Below the pieces are notes generated by a model, which worked only from the letters and a program-made list of their open reading frames with translations, ran no database searches and was not told the DNA's origin. From positions 1-31,888 of the forward strand of contig CAITEO010000088.1 in assembly GCA_903891505.1 (NCBI GenBank): 31,888 nt of DNA, written 5' to 3'. Source of the stretch: an uncultured Candidatus Woesearchaeota archaeon (GTDB lineage Archaea > Nanobdellota > Nanobdellia > Woesearchaeales > 21-14-0-10-32-9). A program made the position numbers and the translations under genes. Position 1 is the first letter of the stretch. Each line of letters starts with the position of its first letter. Below, piece by piece: positions 1 to 7,095 of the stretch.

Positions 1-39
1 AAAAAATATCTATAGAAAATTTATGGGAATTTTCTATTC

Positions 40-65
40 CGAAAATCTTAGCACTAAGATTTTCG
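40..65. repeat. Perfect 12-bp hairpin beside a stop codon
   Basis: CGAAAATCTTAG and its complement are separated by only two bases (CA), directly after the stop of the minus-strand gene that ends at 66. A second inverted repeat (GAAAAT / ATTTTC) lies at 15-34. It could be an mRNA 3'-end structure for that gene or one of the many intergenic palindromes of this genome. Archaeal termination does not need hairpins, so I do not call it a terminator. Confidence 0.6.
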
Positions 66-296
66 TTATCTCTTGCTCTTCTCTCGTCTTTCGACGATTT
101 CGTGCACTGGTTTATTTTTGTTAAACCTTAGGAACTTACCTATTTTTTCATCATCTGCTCTTGCTACTTTCATTTGCTCTTCAGGTAGCTCAGGCATGGC
201 TATGTTTAACGTTCCTGGTTTGTCTGAGTGGAATTTTGTGTACCTCTCTTTCTTTGCGCTAACTTTTTTGACTTTGTTTTTATTTTTTTTGCCCAT
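66..296 (-). CDS. Small basic protein of unknown function (76 aa)
   Basis: I do not recognise this protein. It begins with a Lys-rich stretch (MGKKNKNKVKKV), has a central acidic/Pro segment (MPELPEEQ) and ends in Arg/Lys (ERREKSKR). There is no membrane segment and no Cys. The composition fits a nucleic-acid or ribosome-associated protein, but that is inference. Translation is supported by a well-placed Shine-Dalgarno (AGGTGAT) just before the ATG and a TATA-like AATATAAACC about 45 bp upstream on the minus strand. It is divergent from the dihydrouridine synthase gene. The plus-strand open frame over the same bases is a shadow. Confidence 0.6.
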   Translation of the reverse strand: MGKKNKNKVKKVSAKKERYTKFHSDKPGTLNIAMPELPEEQMKVARADDEKIGKFLRFNKNKPVHEIVERREKSKR

Positions 297-348
297 ATTA
301 TCACCTGTGGGTTTGATACTTACAGAACATAGGCGGGGTTTATATTGT

Positions 349-412
349 TTACGTTCCAGAGGAACGTAAGCTTGAAACTGTAGGTTTCATTGTTTACGGA
401 GTTAAGTCTCCG
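349..412. repeat. Three consecutive small hairpins between divergent genes
   Basis: Three inverted repeats follow one another: TTACGTTCC-aga-GGAACGTAA (349-369), GAAAC-5 nt-GTTTC (374-388) and CGGAG-6 nt-CTCCG (397-412). They fill the space between the two divergent promoters. Their role is unknown. Confidence 0.6.
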
Positions 413-414
413 TC

Positions 415-425
415 AATTTTTAATA
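415..425 (+). promoter_or_regulatory. TATA box of the dihydrouridine synthase gene
   Basis: AATTTTTAATA is centred about 27 bp before the ATG at 447. That is the spacing expected if transcription starts at or next to the start codon (leaderless mRNA). It supports 447 over the upstream TTG at 390. Confidence 0.5.
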
Positions 426-446
426 CTAGAAGGCTTAACTCTCTTC

Positions 447-1400
447 ATGAATCACCTTCCAAAGTTTCACTCAAAAGTATTTCTTGCGCCTATGGCAGGA
501 ATATCTGATTCTGCGTTCAGATTGCTCTGTGTGGAAGAGGGAGCAGGGCTTGTTTTCACAGAACTAACGAGCATTCACGCAATTGATTTTATGGGAAAAC
601 AAGAAGAAAAATATCTTTTGAATTTTGTTCCATTTTCTGAGAAAGAGAGGCCTCTTGCCGTGCAGTTGTTCGGGAGCGACATCACGTTGACGAAGAGAGC
701 TGCGCAGATAGTAGAACCATATTTTGACATGATAGATTTTAATCTTGGTTGTCCTGCGCAGCACATAACTGCTCAGATGGCAGGTGCTGCGCTCCTGCAA
801 AAACCAGAGCATCTAGAAAAAGTACTATCTGCATTGGTTTCATCGACGAATAAACCAGTCAGTATTAAGATGCGTGCAGGCGTTAAAAATGTCGAGAAAG
901 AAGGAAAACTGTTCCTAAGAATAGGAAAAATAGCAGAGGATGTTGGCGTTAGCATGATTACGCTTCATCCAAGAACTGTTGATCAAGGTTACTCTGGAAA
1001 ATCAAATTGGTCGTTAATAAAAGAGCTCAAAGAAAAAGTGAACATTCCAATCGTAGGAAATGGAGACGTACGAACGCCAGAGGATGCGAAGAAAATGTTT
1101 GAAGAAACTTCATGCGACTATGTTATGATTGGACGTGCAGCGATGGGAAATCCATTCATCTTCAAACAAACAAACAATTATCTAAGAACAGGTAAATATG
1201 ATGCAATCTCGTCAGAAGACAAAAGAAAAGAATTCTTGAAATACCTAAATCTTGCAGAGAAGTTCAATGTTCCATTCGCCGCGCTTAGAAACCAAGGAAT
1301 GAATTTCTCGAAAGGAATGCAAGGTGGAGCGCAGTTCCGAGTAAAAATAGCGAAGACTAAAAATGTGGATGAACTCGAAAAAGTATTTAGCAATTATTAG
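447..1400 (+). CDS. tRNA-dihydrouridine synthase
   Basis: This is an FMN-dependent enzyme of the Dus family (COG0042) that reduces uridines in tRNA D-loops using NAD(P)H. The N-terminal TIM-barrel shows FLAPMAGISDSAFR near residue 12, LAVQLFGSD near 70, NLGCP with the conserved catalytic Cys at residue 102, VSIKMRAG, TLHPRT, VGNGDV and YVMIGRAAMGNP. These are FMN- and substrate-binding signatures in normal order. The 317-aa length fits the family. The frame is open from a TTG at 390, but the upstream residues are not conserved-looking and the TATA spacing favours ATG 447. It stands alone, with its own promoter, ahead of the MinD-like gene. Confidence 0.92.
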   Translation: MNHLPKFHSKVFLAPMAGISDSAFRLLCVEEGAGLVFTELTSIHAIDFMGKQEEKYLLNFVPFSEKERPLAVQLFGSDITLTKRAAQIVEPYFDMIDFNLGCPAQHITAQMAGAALLQKPEHLEKVLSALVSSTNKPVSIKMRAGVKNVEKEGKLFLRIGKIAEDVGVSMITLHPRTVDQGYSGKSNWSLIKELKEKVNIPIVGNGDVRTPEDAKKMFEETSCDYVMIGRAAMGNPFIFKQTNNYLRTGKYDAISSEDKRKEFLKYLNLAEKFNVPFAALRNQGMNFSKGMQGGAQFRVKIAKTKNVDELEKVFSNY

Positions 1401-1413
1401 AAAAGACAATTAG

Positions 1414-1423
1414 CTTTATATAC
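1414..1423 (+). promoter_or_regulatory. TATA box of the MinD-like gene
   Basis: CTTTATATAC lies just after the stop of the dihydrouridine synthase. About 25 bp downstream there is a short leader carrying the GAGGGG ribosome-binding site before the TTG start at 1460. Confidence 0.55.
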
Positions 1424-1459
1424 TTAAACTACACAATCTGATAAAAAGAGGGGAATATA

Positions 1460-2191
1460 TTGGCAAGATTCATCACTATTCTTAGTGGCAAGGGCGGAGT
1501 CGGAAAAACAACAAGTGCTATCAATCTTGGCCTTGCTCTATCAAAACTAGGAGCTGATGTTATTGTGATGGATGGAAATCTTAGTTCGCCAAATCTTTCT
1601 ATAAATCTTGGAAGTACATACTTTCCAACAACTATTCATGATGTAATGCATAAGGACGAGCCGATACAAAATGCGGTCTACAATCATCAGTTAGGATTCA
1701 AAATTATTCCTGCAGATATAGCAGTTGATAGCATGAAAATGGTTAATTTTGACAAGCTGAAAAAGAACATGTTGGATTTGCATTTGGTTGCAGATTATGT
1801 CATTATTGATGGATCTCCAGGACTTGGCAGGGAAACAACACAATTAATGGATATGTCCGATGCAATTCTTGTGATTACAAATCCTGATAAGGCATCGATT
1901 GTTGATGCGAAGCGTCTCATCGAGTTTGCAAAGAGACAAAACAAACCAGTTGTTGGTCTTGTCGTGAATAAATACAGAGAAAATAATCACAGCATTAATT
2001 CAGAGCAAATAGAGAAATATCTAGAGATGCCTATTCTTAGCAAGATACCTCATGACGAACGATTTGAAATTGCACAGTATGAGAAACAACCATTTATTCA
2101 TCTCTATCCTAATCGTAAAGCGTCAAAAGAATACTTTGATTTGGCGAGAAGAATTATTGATGCTACACTAATAAAGAGAAAAATGCTTTAG
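1460..2191 (+). CDS. MinD/ParA-like P-loop ATPase
   Basis: This is a deviant-Walker ATPase of the MinD/ParA/Mrp group, whose members dimerise on ATP and position cellular components on membrane or DNA. Visible motifs are SGKGGVGKTT at residues 9-18 (signature Lys 11 and P-loop Lys 16), VIVMDGN near 34-40 and VIIDGSPGLG near 114-123 (Walker B region; MinD usually has DSPAG). The C-terminal helix (RRIIDATLIKRKML) is basic and amphipathic, possibly a membrane-targeting tail. The start is TTG, chosen because a strong GAGGGG ribosome-binding site lies about 6 nt upstream and motif spacing is right. No MinC, FtsZ or Par partner is nearby, so the cargo is unknown. 243 aa is normal for the family. 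Confidence 0.88.
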   Translation: MARFITILSGKGGVGKTTSAINLGLALSKLGADVIVMDGNLSSPNLSINLGSTYFPTTIHDVMHKDEPIQNAVYNHQLGFKIIPADIAVDSMKMVNFDKLKKNMLDLHLVADYVIIDGSPGLGRETTQLMDMSDAILVITNPDKASIVDAKRLIEFAKRQNKPVVGLVVNKYRENNHSINSEQIEKYLEMPILSKIPHDERFEIAQYEKQPFIHLYPNRKASKEYFDLARRIIDATLIKRKML

Positions 2192-2206
2192 AAAGATGAA
2201 TTAATT

Positions 2207-2319
2207 CTTCAGTAATGAAGAAAACGCTTTTCGTGTTTTCTGTACAAAAAAATCGTTGATTTTTTGTGCAGTTAAGCATAGCTTAACTTGCATCCAGAAA
2301 CTCTCGAGAAGGTTCTGGA
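2207..2319. repeat. Cluster of five consecutive hairpins
   Basis: Between the MinD-like gene and the next promoter lie CTTC/GAAG (2207-2220), GAAAAC/GTTTTC (2220-2240), an A-run/T-run stem (2245-2266), GTTAAGC-ata-GCTTAAC (2271-2287) and TCCAGAA/TTCTGGA (2293-2319, with CTCGAG in its loop). The chain is contiguous, unlike random AT-rich spacer. It may be a structured 3' end or a composite palindromic insertion. Confidence 0.55.
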
Positions 2320-2326
2320 CTAGAAA

Positions 2327-2336
2327 GATTTATAAG
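2327..2336 (+). promoter_or_regulatory. TATA box for the 2359 gene
   Basis: GATTTATAAG ends about 23 bp before the ATG at 2359, with no Shine-Dalgarno in between, which implies a leaderless transcript. Confidence 0.55.
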
Positions 2337-2358
2337 TTTTCATTTCAATTCTTAGATT

Positions 2359-2886
2359 ATGTCATTAGAGGTGCCAATTGGTGAGAAACACTTAGAGATA
2401 AGGTACACGGGAGTCTATGATATTGGCGGAGTCTATAATACAATTAGAACCTGGTTTGATATGAGAAGATATGATTATATGGAAACTCTGAACAAAGATA
2501 AGGTTTCTACTGTGTTTGGCAATGAAGTTGAATGGAAAATGACTCCTGAACAGAAAATAGATGGTTTCATTAAATACAAAATAAGTGTAGATACACATTT
2601 TTATGATGTCAAAGAATTTGACGCTGTTGTTGACGGCCAAAAAACAAAAATGACAAACGGCAAGTTCTGGATAAAAATAAATGGCACTGTGGAGTTTGAC
2701 TGGCAGGACAAATTCAAGACTCCATTTGCGAAATGGGCATTGAATTTTTTAGTTAAGGAGTTATTCAAGAGATATTATAGATACAAATATATATACAAAC
2801 TCAATGAAGATTTGTACGATCTCCAAACAGAGATAAAAAAGTTTTTAAAAATGGAGATTGCAAGTAATGCGTATTACACAACATAA
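2359..2886 (+). CDS. Unknown protein, first of a paralogous pair (175 aa)
   Basis: I do not recognise a named family. The protein is soluble-looking and rich in Lys and aromatic residues, with alternating strand-like segments in the middle (VEWKMTPEQKIDGFIKYKIS, FWIKINGTVEFDW) and two C-terminal helices ending in LQTEIKKFLKM. It aligns by eye over its full length with the next gene product: both have YTG(V/L) followed by Y..I..WF near the start and D...EI(K/R)KFL(K/N)M near the end. The layout (N-terminal helix, strands, long C-terminal helix) resembles START/SRPBCC-like folds, but that is only a guess. It is the first gene of a two-gene operon. Confidence 0.75.
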   Translation: MSLEVPIGEKHLEIRYTGVYDIGGVYNTIRTWFDMRRYDYMETLNKDKVSTVFGNEVEWKMTPEQKIDGFIKYKISVDTHFYDVKEFDAVVDGQKTKMTNGKFWIKINGTVEFDWQDKFKTPFAKWALNFLVKELFKRYYRYKYIYKLNEDLYDLQTEIKKFLKMEIASNAYYTT

Positions 2887-2916
2887 ATGTATAAAAAAAG
2901 ATAAAGAGGATTTAAG

Positions 2917-3426
2917 ATGCCAGAAGTAAAAGCACTAACTTACGGAGAAGCCATGAATTATACTGGCCTCATAAATGTGGAGGATCTCTACAAATTAATA
3001 GATAAGTGGTTCAGGGACCATGGCTACAAACGAAATGAACTTTGGAGCTTTGAAGAAGTATTTGAAGACGGCAAACAAATAACTTTGAAGTTACAACCAT
3101 TCAAGGAAGCGTCTGATTACATAAAAATGGAAATAAGAATAAGTGCAACTCTGAAAAAATTAACAGAGGTTGTTATTGAACGAAAAGGTCTAAAATACAA
3201 GACGATGAAAGGGGAAGCGCATTTTGTTTTCGACACGTTTGTTGTAACAGACTATGAAGGCCACTGGGAAACAAAACCGATTTATTTCTTCTTCAAAACA
3301 GTCGCTGAAAAATTCTTGTATCGTTCATACATTGATAACTTCAAGGATGCGCTTCTTCGCGACAAAGAAGACATCAAGCACGAAATCAGAAAGTTTCTAA
3401 ACATGCAAAGACTAGGCGATTATTGA
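2917..3426 (+). CDS. Unknown protein, second of a paralogous pair (169 aa)
   Basis: This is the paralogue of the preceding gene. YTGLINVEDLYKLIDKWF (residues ~15-32) matches YTGVYDIGGVYNTIRTWF there, and EIRKFLNM at the C-terminus matches EIKKFLKM. Overall identity is low, so the duplication is old. It has a clear AGAGGA ribosome-binding site 6 nt before the ATG and lies 30 nt after its partner. It is therefore probably the internal gene of an operon, whereas the first gene is leaderless. There is no signal peptide or membrane segment. The two products may act as a heterodimer; this is inferred only from pairing and co-transcription. Confidence 0.75.
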   Translation: MPEVKALTYGEAMNYTGLINVEDLYKLIDKWFRDHGYKRNELWSFEEVFEDGKQITLKLQPFKEASDYIKMEIRISATLKKLTEVVIERKGLKYKTMKGEAHFVFDTFVVTDYEGHWETKPIYFFFKTVAEKFLYRSYIDNFKDALLRDKEDIKHEIRKFLNMQRLGDY

Positions 3427-3733
3427 GTGAGTTCTTAGTGTTAGTCGCATTTTTCTTTTGCGCTATAGTTATTGCGAGCTAGCGGAAGGGGTTTAATACC
3501 CCGCCCTTTAGGGCGCTAGTGCGCAATTCGAAAACGCGAATGTCAAAATACCCCATCCTTTAGGATGGGGATTAATTCGCGTTTTCTTTATTTTTATTGC
3601 CTAGCGAGCACTGAAAAAACACTTCGACAACACTTGACTCGGTTTTGTTAATAGAACTAATATTTGGATTGCGAGCGGCAAAAATAACTAGTGCAGAAAA
3701 ATGTGAAGCAAAAGGGTATTTTTCCGTTAAATT
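3427..3733. other. 300-bp intergenic region with two nested-hairpin units
   Basis: No coding frame is credible here. Unit 1 (3472-3525) has outer arms TTGCG..CTAGCG / CGCTAG..CGCAA enclosing GGGGT-ttaat-ACCCC and GCCC-ttta-GGGC. Unit 2 (3531-3585) has a perfect 11-bp outer stem AAAACGCGAAT / ATTCGCGTTTT enclosing CCCCATCC-ttta-GGATGGGG. The phrase ATTGCGAGC occurs at the start of unit 1 and again near 3669. CCCC..ttta..GGGG hairpins resemble subterminal hairpins of IS200/IS605-type elements, so this may be a relic, but no transposase or TnpB remains. Confidence 0.5.
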
Positions 3734-3743
3734 CTTATATGTT
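3734..3743 (+). promoter_or_regulatory. TATA box of RNase HII gene
   Basis: CTTATATGTT lies about 24 bp before the ATG at 3761. It overlaps the alternative TTG at 3743, which makes that upstream start unlikely. Confidence 0.5.
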
Positions 3744-3760
3744 TGAAGAGTAATGATGTT

Positions 3761-4408
3761 ATGATTGTTGCAGGAATAGATGAAGCAGGTCGAGGTCCAG
3801 TAATAGGGCCGATGATTATGGCAATCGCGGCCATTGATGAAAAAGATCTCAGTAAACTTGAGGAACTAGGAGTTAAAGATTCGAAGTTATTAACTCCTCA
3901 AAGACGTGAATTCTTATTTGAGAAAATCAAAGCGCTCTGCAAGCACAACATAATTCGTCTTTCTCCGTCGCAAATTGATGATGCATTAAATGATAGAAGC
4001 GTCAATTTGAATAGACTTGAAGCGAAGACGACGGCGACACTCATCAACAATTTGAAAGCAGATAAGTTTATTATAGATTGTCCATCAAATAACCTTCAAG
4101 CGTACAAGGATTTAATGACGCACCTAGTGAACAACCCTGCGAAGCATCTTGTCGTCGAACACAAAGCAGATTTGAACAACATAATAGTTGGTGCTGCAAG
4201 TATTCTTGCAAAAGTAACGCGTGATAGAGAAATAGAACAGCTAAAGAAGGTTGTAGGAATCGAGTTCGGGTCTGGTTATCCAAGTGATCCATTGACTGTA
4301 AAATTCTTAAAAGAAAATTGGAACAAATATGATTTCTTTAGAACATCTTGGGCAACGTACAAGAATGTGGCTGGAACGAAAAAACAGACTTCTCTTGGCG
4401 ATTATTAA
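3761..4408 (+). CDS. rnhB: Ribonuclease HII
   Basis: RNase HII cleaves the RNA strand of RNA-DNA hybrids and nicks 5' of single ribonucleotides in DNA. The N-terminus carries the diagnostic GIDEAGRGPVIGP (Asp7, Glu8). The other two carboxylates of the DEDD site are Asp106 (FIIDCPSNN) and Asp127 (HKADLNN). The GAASILAKVTRDREI helix and GSGYPSDP, typical of archaeal/type 2 enzymes, follow. The 215-aa length is normal. The start at 3761 is preferred over TTG 3743 because the TATA box sits 24 bp upstream and the protein then begins just before the first conserved strand. It is convergent with the small gene at 4422-4823. Confidence 0.95.
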   Translation: MIVAGIDEAGRGPVIGPMIMAIAAIDEKDLSKLEELGVKDSKLLTPQRREFLFEKIKALCKHNIIRLSPSQIDDALNDRSVNLNRLEAKTTATLINNLKADKFIIDCPSNNLQAYKDLMTHLVNNPAKHLVVEHKADLNNIIVGAASILAKVTRDREIEQLKKVVGIEFGSGYPSDPLTVKFLKENWNKYDFFRTSWATYKNVAGTKKQTSLGDY

Positions 4409-4421
4409 TAGAATGTTTGAT

Positions 4422-4823
4422 CTACTGATAAGGATTGAGTGTAGGATCGCCAGAAGAATAATATCTATGCCCTGAATCGCTGAAGAAAAGCTGATAATTA
4501 TCTTCTCGGGATAGATTGCAAGTGTGTGTTGATTTTTTTGGAGCTATGTATTTTCTTTTTTTTAGAAGGTCGTCTGTCGCGGCTAAGAACTCAAGCACTT
4601 TCTCATCTTGAGGGATAGTTGATCTGATGCGTTCCGCTCTTCTGTATAATGTGTTCAATACAGCTTTTTCTGGTATGGTGGTGGAAGTTTTCCCAACTAG
4701 AATTTGATACATATGAATCATATTTTTTAGTGCGAGGCTATAGTCTTCTTGTTTATCTTCAGGTACTGTCTGCGCGGTTTCTAGAAGATGGTTAATATAT
4801 TGGTTTGTTAATTTAAGTGGCAT
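4422..4823 (-). CDS. Unknown soluble protein (133 aa)
   Basis: I do not recognise this protein. It is predicted mostly helical for the first ~90 residues (LTNQYINHLLETAQTV, a segment on a TIPEKAVLNTLYRRAERI pattern, and DEKVLEFLAATDDLLKKRK). A short tail with one Cys follows and ends SSGDPTLNPYQ. There is no signal peptide or membrane helix. Translation is supported by a good ribosome-binding site (CAGGAGA) about 7 nt before the ATG and a TATA-like TCATATTTAATAC farther upstream on the minus strand. The stop lies 13 bp from the convergent RNase HII stop. Confidence 0.65.
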   Translation of the reverse strand: MPLKLTNQYINHLLETAQTVPEDKQEDYSLALKNMIHMYQILVGKTSTTIPEKAVLNTLYRRAERIRSTIPQDEKVLEFLAATDDLLKKRKYIAPKKSTHTCNLSREDNYQLFFSDSGHRYYSSGDPTLNPYQ

Positions 4824-5280
4824 TTTATTGTCTCCTGTTTTGTTGCGTGTATTAAATATGAATTTTCAACTACGTTTTAGACAAAAAATCAGTCCAAATA
4901 TATAAATCTTGCTTTTTTTACCATCGCTTAGTGATGTATTTACTCTAAAATCAAATTTAGAAAAAAAGAGGCAACGAACAAAATAGCTTAGAAAAATAAG
5001 CGCCACAGCTCGGACACACTCAGGCGAAGCCTTCGGCGCATTTGCTAAAGCAAATATTTGAAGCCGAATATCCTCAACTGCTGTTTCGGGACTCGGTTCA
5101 AATCTTGACGTGAAAAGATATGTGAGAATAAAGAAAGCGCCACAGCTCGGACACAGTCACTTACGTTCCGCGCCTGAACTAAAGTTCAGACAGGATCGCT
5201 ATCGCTCTCGGCCCGAGCTGTGTTTCAATCACTTCGTTCCGAACTTCAAAGACTTTCGTCTTTGAAAATTCGCTTCGCTA
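4824..5280. other. Non-coding region with tRNA-Ser 3'-end fragments and hairpins
   Basis: No coding frame is credible. The 14-bp terminal sequence of tRNA-Ser (CGCCACAGCTCGGA on the plus strand) occurs at 5001-5014 and 5138-5151 as well as in the tRNA at 5281-5294, spaced 137 and 143 bp. The two outer copies share a longer 24-25 bp near-identical stretch (4998-5022, 5135-5159). An inverted copy (CCGAGCTGTG) lies near 5213-5222 and could pair with the 5142 copy. Between them are hairpins such as ATTTGC-taaa-GCAAAT, CTGAAC-taaa-GTTCAG and CTTCAAAGAC-tttc-GTCTTTGAAG. The layout parallels the array after RNase P RNA. Confidence 0.6.
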
Positions 5281-5363
5281 CGCCACAGCTCGGATTTGAA
5301 CCGAGAATTCCTCACGGAACTAGCTCTCAAGGCTAGCGCACTACCAGGTTATGCGACTGTGGC
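5281..5363 (-). tRNA. tRNA-Ser (anticodon UGA)
   Basis: The minus strand folds as a class II tRNA. The acceptor stem is GCCACAG/CTGTGGC, and the D-arm is GCA/TGC with GG in the loop. The anticodon stem CTAGC/GCTAG carries loop CTTGAGA (anticodon TGA). The long variable arm is TTCC-gtga-GGAA, and the T-arm is CTCGG-TTCAAAT-CCGAG. Discriminator base G, typical of archaeal tRNA-Ser, closes the molecule; CCA is not encoded. No intron is seen. Both ends of the gene have short copies in the flanks (see 4824-5280 and 5413-5480). Confidence 0.95.
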
Positions 5364-5412
5364 TTGATTTTATTAATTTTCACAGTCGCGACCACGAACT
5401 TTGTTCGGGTGT

Positions 5413-5480
5413 ATGCGACTGTGGCAGACGGTTGCGTCCGTCTACACCGCAATGGTTTCGCGCTTCGCGCTCAAGCCATT
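5413..5480 (-). repeat. Two-hairpin element next to a copy of the tRNA-Ser 5' end
   Basis: On the minus strand, H1 (5480-5451) is AATGG + bulged C + TT + GA, an inner GCGC-gaa-GCGC hairpin, then GA + AACCATT. A 7-nt spacer (5450-5444) and H2 (5443-5426, AGACGG-6 nt-CCGTCT) follow. H2 is directly followed by 5425-5413, a 13-nt duplicate of the tRNA-Ser 5' end (real copy 5363-5351). Between duplicate and tRNA lies a further palindrome with CACAGTCGC / GCGACTGTG arms around GAAC-aaa-GTTC. Confidence 0.7.
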
Positions 5481-5574
5481 TAACGATAAGACGAATATTA
5501 ACAGTTTCTGGTGATGCAAAAGAATTCACAAGTTTTTATAAAATTAGTGCTTTTTTAGTTTCTCGTAGGGCAAA

Positions 5575-5584
5575 AGATATAAAC
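5575..5584 (+). promoter_or_regulatory. TATA box for the 5607 gene
   Basis: AGATATAAAC is centred about 27 bp before the ATG at 5607, with no ribosome-binding site between, again fitting a leaderless message. Confidence 0.55.
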
Positions 5585-5606
5585 AAGGTTCACTAGACTT
5601 TTCTTG

Positions 5607-6674
5607 ATGAAGGGAGGAAAGATCATTCTGCTGCTGTTGGCAGTATCAATTTTATTAGTTCTCTCAGTTATATTAGTGCGAGCTCAATCAACGGATAGTG
5701 ATTCTGATGGCATCCTAGACAACGTCGATGTTTGTTCGGGAACAAATTCTCAGACGGACCTTCCCATTATAACACAGAACAAAGAATATTTGGGATGTTC
5801 TTGTTCTCAGATTGATGAACTCATAAAAGAAAAATATTGCTATGATATTTTTTGTGAAGCAGGAAGACCATTTTCCTTGCAGGAAAGAACGATTTCTTCA
5901 AGGAAAATTTTTTGCGAATCAGATTACTGTATTGGTAATACACTATATGCTTTTCCTAATATAAGTGAAGTAAAGTGTATTAATGGAAAAGAGGAGCTGT
6001 TTAGCTGTGCGCCAAATATAACCGAGCCTTCTGATTTATGCAAACAAAATATTATTTCTCAGAAAAAACAAAACTTGTCGCAGCCAGAAACAGAACAGAA
6101 AGTGCTACTAGGAGATAAAGAGAAACTCATGAAACGAGCATACTCGCTCGCTTCCCAAGACATATCAATTCTCAACGGTCTTGGTATTGTAGATGAGTCA
6201 CTTTTCTTGAATAGGTCTAGTGAAACAATAGCTGCTTTGAATGTTGAAAAGAATACAACAAAAGAAGTTAGGAATCTTGGAGGCGCAAGCAAGGAAGTTA
6301 CGATAAGAACCATTACTTTGACACCTAATAGGTATAGAAGTTTCAAGAATGTCTATGTGTTTGAGGAGCTTCCAAGAGAGTATAATATAGAATCTAAGGA
6401 CGTTATTCCACAACAAGCTGTTGTTATGCAAGAAGACGGACCCGTGCTCTTAGTTTGGAAACTAGATAATATCAAAGGAAAAGTAACTCTTTCATACCAA
6501 ATAAATAATGATTTTAACGGAGAGACAAACACTCTTGTTGTTGCAAGAGAAATTCACAACAGTAGCTGGATGTGGCTCTTTGTGCCACTCATAATCGTAA
6601 TATTTTTAATTTTGGCTTTCCTGCGTTGGTCTAAGAGATCAGAACCTAGAAGAACGAGAATATTCAAGGAGTGA
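5607..6674 (+). CDS. Membrane-anchored exported protein with a TSP3-like calcium motif
   Basis: An N-terminal signal sequence (hydrophobic run IILLLLAVSILLVLSVILV, ending RAQS) is followed by DSDSDGILDNVDVC, a thrombospondin type-3 / calcium-binding pattern. A Cys-rich segment of ~130 residues comes next, then a Lys/Glu-rich helical part, a beta-rich domain (TIRTITLTPN ... KVTLSYQINN) and one C-terminal transmembrane helix (WLFVPLIIVIFLILAFLRW) with a basic cytoplasmic tail. The product should therefore sit on the outer face of the membrane, anchored at its C-terminus. ATG 5607 is chosen over the adjacent TTG by TATA spacing. Its stop overlaps the ribosome-binding site of the next gene, so the two are co-translated. 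The specific function is unknown. Confidence 0.8.
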   Translation: MKGGKIILLLLAVSILLVLSVILVRAQSTDSDSDGILDNVDVCSGTNSQTDLPIITQNKEYLGCSCSQIDELIKEKYCYDIFCEAGRPFSLQERTISSRKIFCESDYCIGNTLYAFPNISEVKCINGKEELFSCAPNITEPSDLCKQNIISQKKQNLSQPETEQKVLLGDKEKLMKRAYSLASQDISILNGLGIVDESLFLNRSSETIAALNVEKNTTKEVRNLGGASKEVTIRTITLTPNRYRSFKNVYVFEELPREYNIESKDVIPQQAVVMQEDGPVLLVWKLDNIKGKVTLSYQINNDFNGETNTLVVAREIHNSSWMWLFVPLIIVIFLILAFLRWSKRSEPRRTRIFKE

Positions 6675-6679
6675 GATGG

Positions 6680-7075
6680 ATGAAAAAAGTATCAAACATA
6701 GGCACACTTGTTGTTGCACTCGCCATGGGGCTTTCTTTTGCGCGCTGTAGTGATGATTATGACTTACAAGGAACCACCATAATAAATAACAAGACGTATA
6801 TTTTTCATGGAGTTGGAACAAAAGAAAATCATCTTAAAATTGTACCTTTTGATAGCACAGAGGGATATTATTTCTATGATGGACATAATAGACGTAGATT
6901 AATCGGCCAGGGTGATTATTTTTCAAGATTTAATCCTAAAACTGGAGACATTTTAGAGGTTGTGAGTTATGGCAATCCTAAATTTGAACAGGCTGATTCT
7001 ATGTATGTTGCGGAGTTGAAGATTCTTCACGATACGAATGCAGCAAGATCCGCAAGAAGCCTGGGAATGAAATAG
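6680..7075 (+). CDS. Small exported protein of unknown function (131 aa)
   Basis: It starts MKKVSNIGTLVVALAMGL followed by SFARC. This is a signal peptide or single membrane anchor; the Cys is placed as in a lipoprotein, but FARC is a poor lipobox. The remaining ~105 residues are strand-rich and aromatic (TYIFHGVG, YYFYDGHNRRRLIGQGDYF). I do not recognise the family. The ATG at 6680 is preferred over GTG 6671 because an AAGGAG ribosome-binding site overlaps the stop of the upstream gene at the right distance. It is the second gene of an operon with 5607-6674 and probably acts with it at the cell surface. Confidence 0.65.
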   Translation: MKKVSNIGTLVVALAMGLSFARCSDDYDLQGTTIINNKTYIFHGVGTKENHLKIVPFDSTEGYYFYDGHNRRRLIGQGDYFSRFNPKTGDILEVVSYGNPKFEQADSMYVAELKILHDTNAARSARSLGMK

Positions 7076-7095
7076 TCTAATTATTTCTTCCTGAA

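Noticed and set aside
390..446. TTG start at 390 for the dihydrouridine synthase.
   Set aside because: It lies before the TATA box and within hairpin DNA; ATG 447 has the right promoter distance and begins just ahead of the conserved barrel.
3531..3585. IS200/IS605 end with subterminal hairpin.
   Set aside because: Only the hairpin style fits; there is no TnpA or TnpB frame or remnant nearby, so it is recorded only as a possibility.
5081..5110. CTCGGTTCAAATC resembles a tRNA T-arm on the plus strand, suggesting a second tRNA.
   Set aside because: The following bases do not pair with the 5' side of the arm and no acceptor or anticodon stem can be built; at best a fragment.
5351..5596. Open frame of 81 codons on the plus strand across tRNA-Ser.
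   Set aside because: It runs antisense through the tRNA and through palindromic element DNA; no ribosome-binding site and no protein-like composition.
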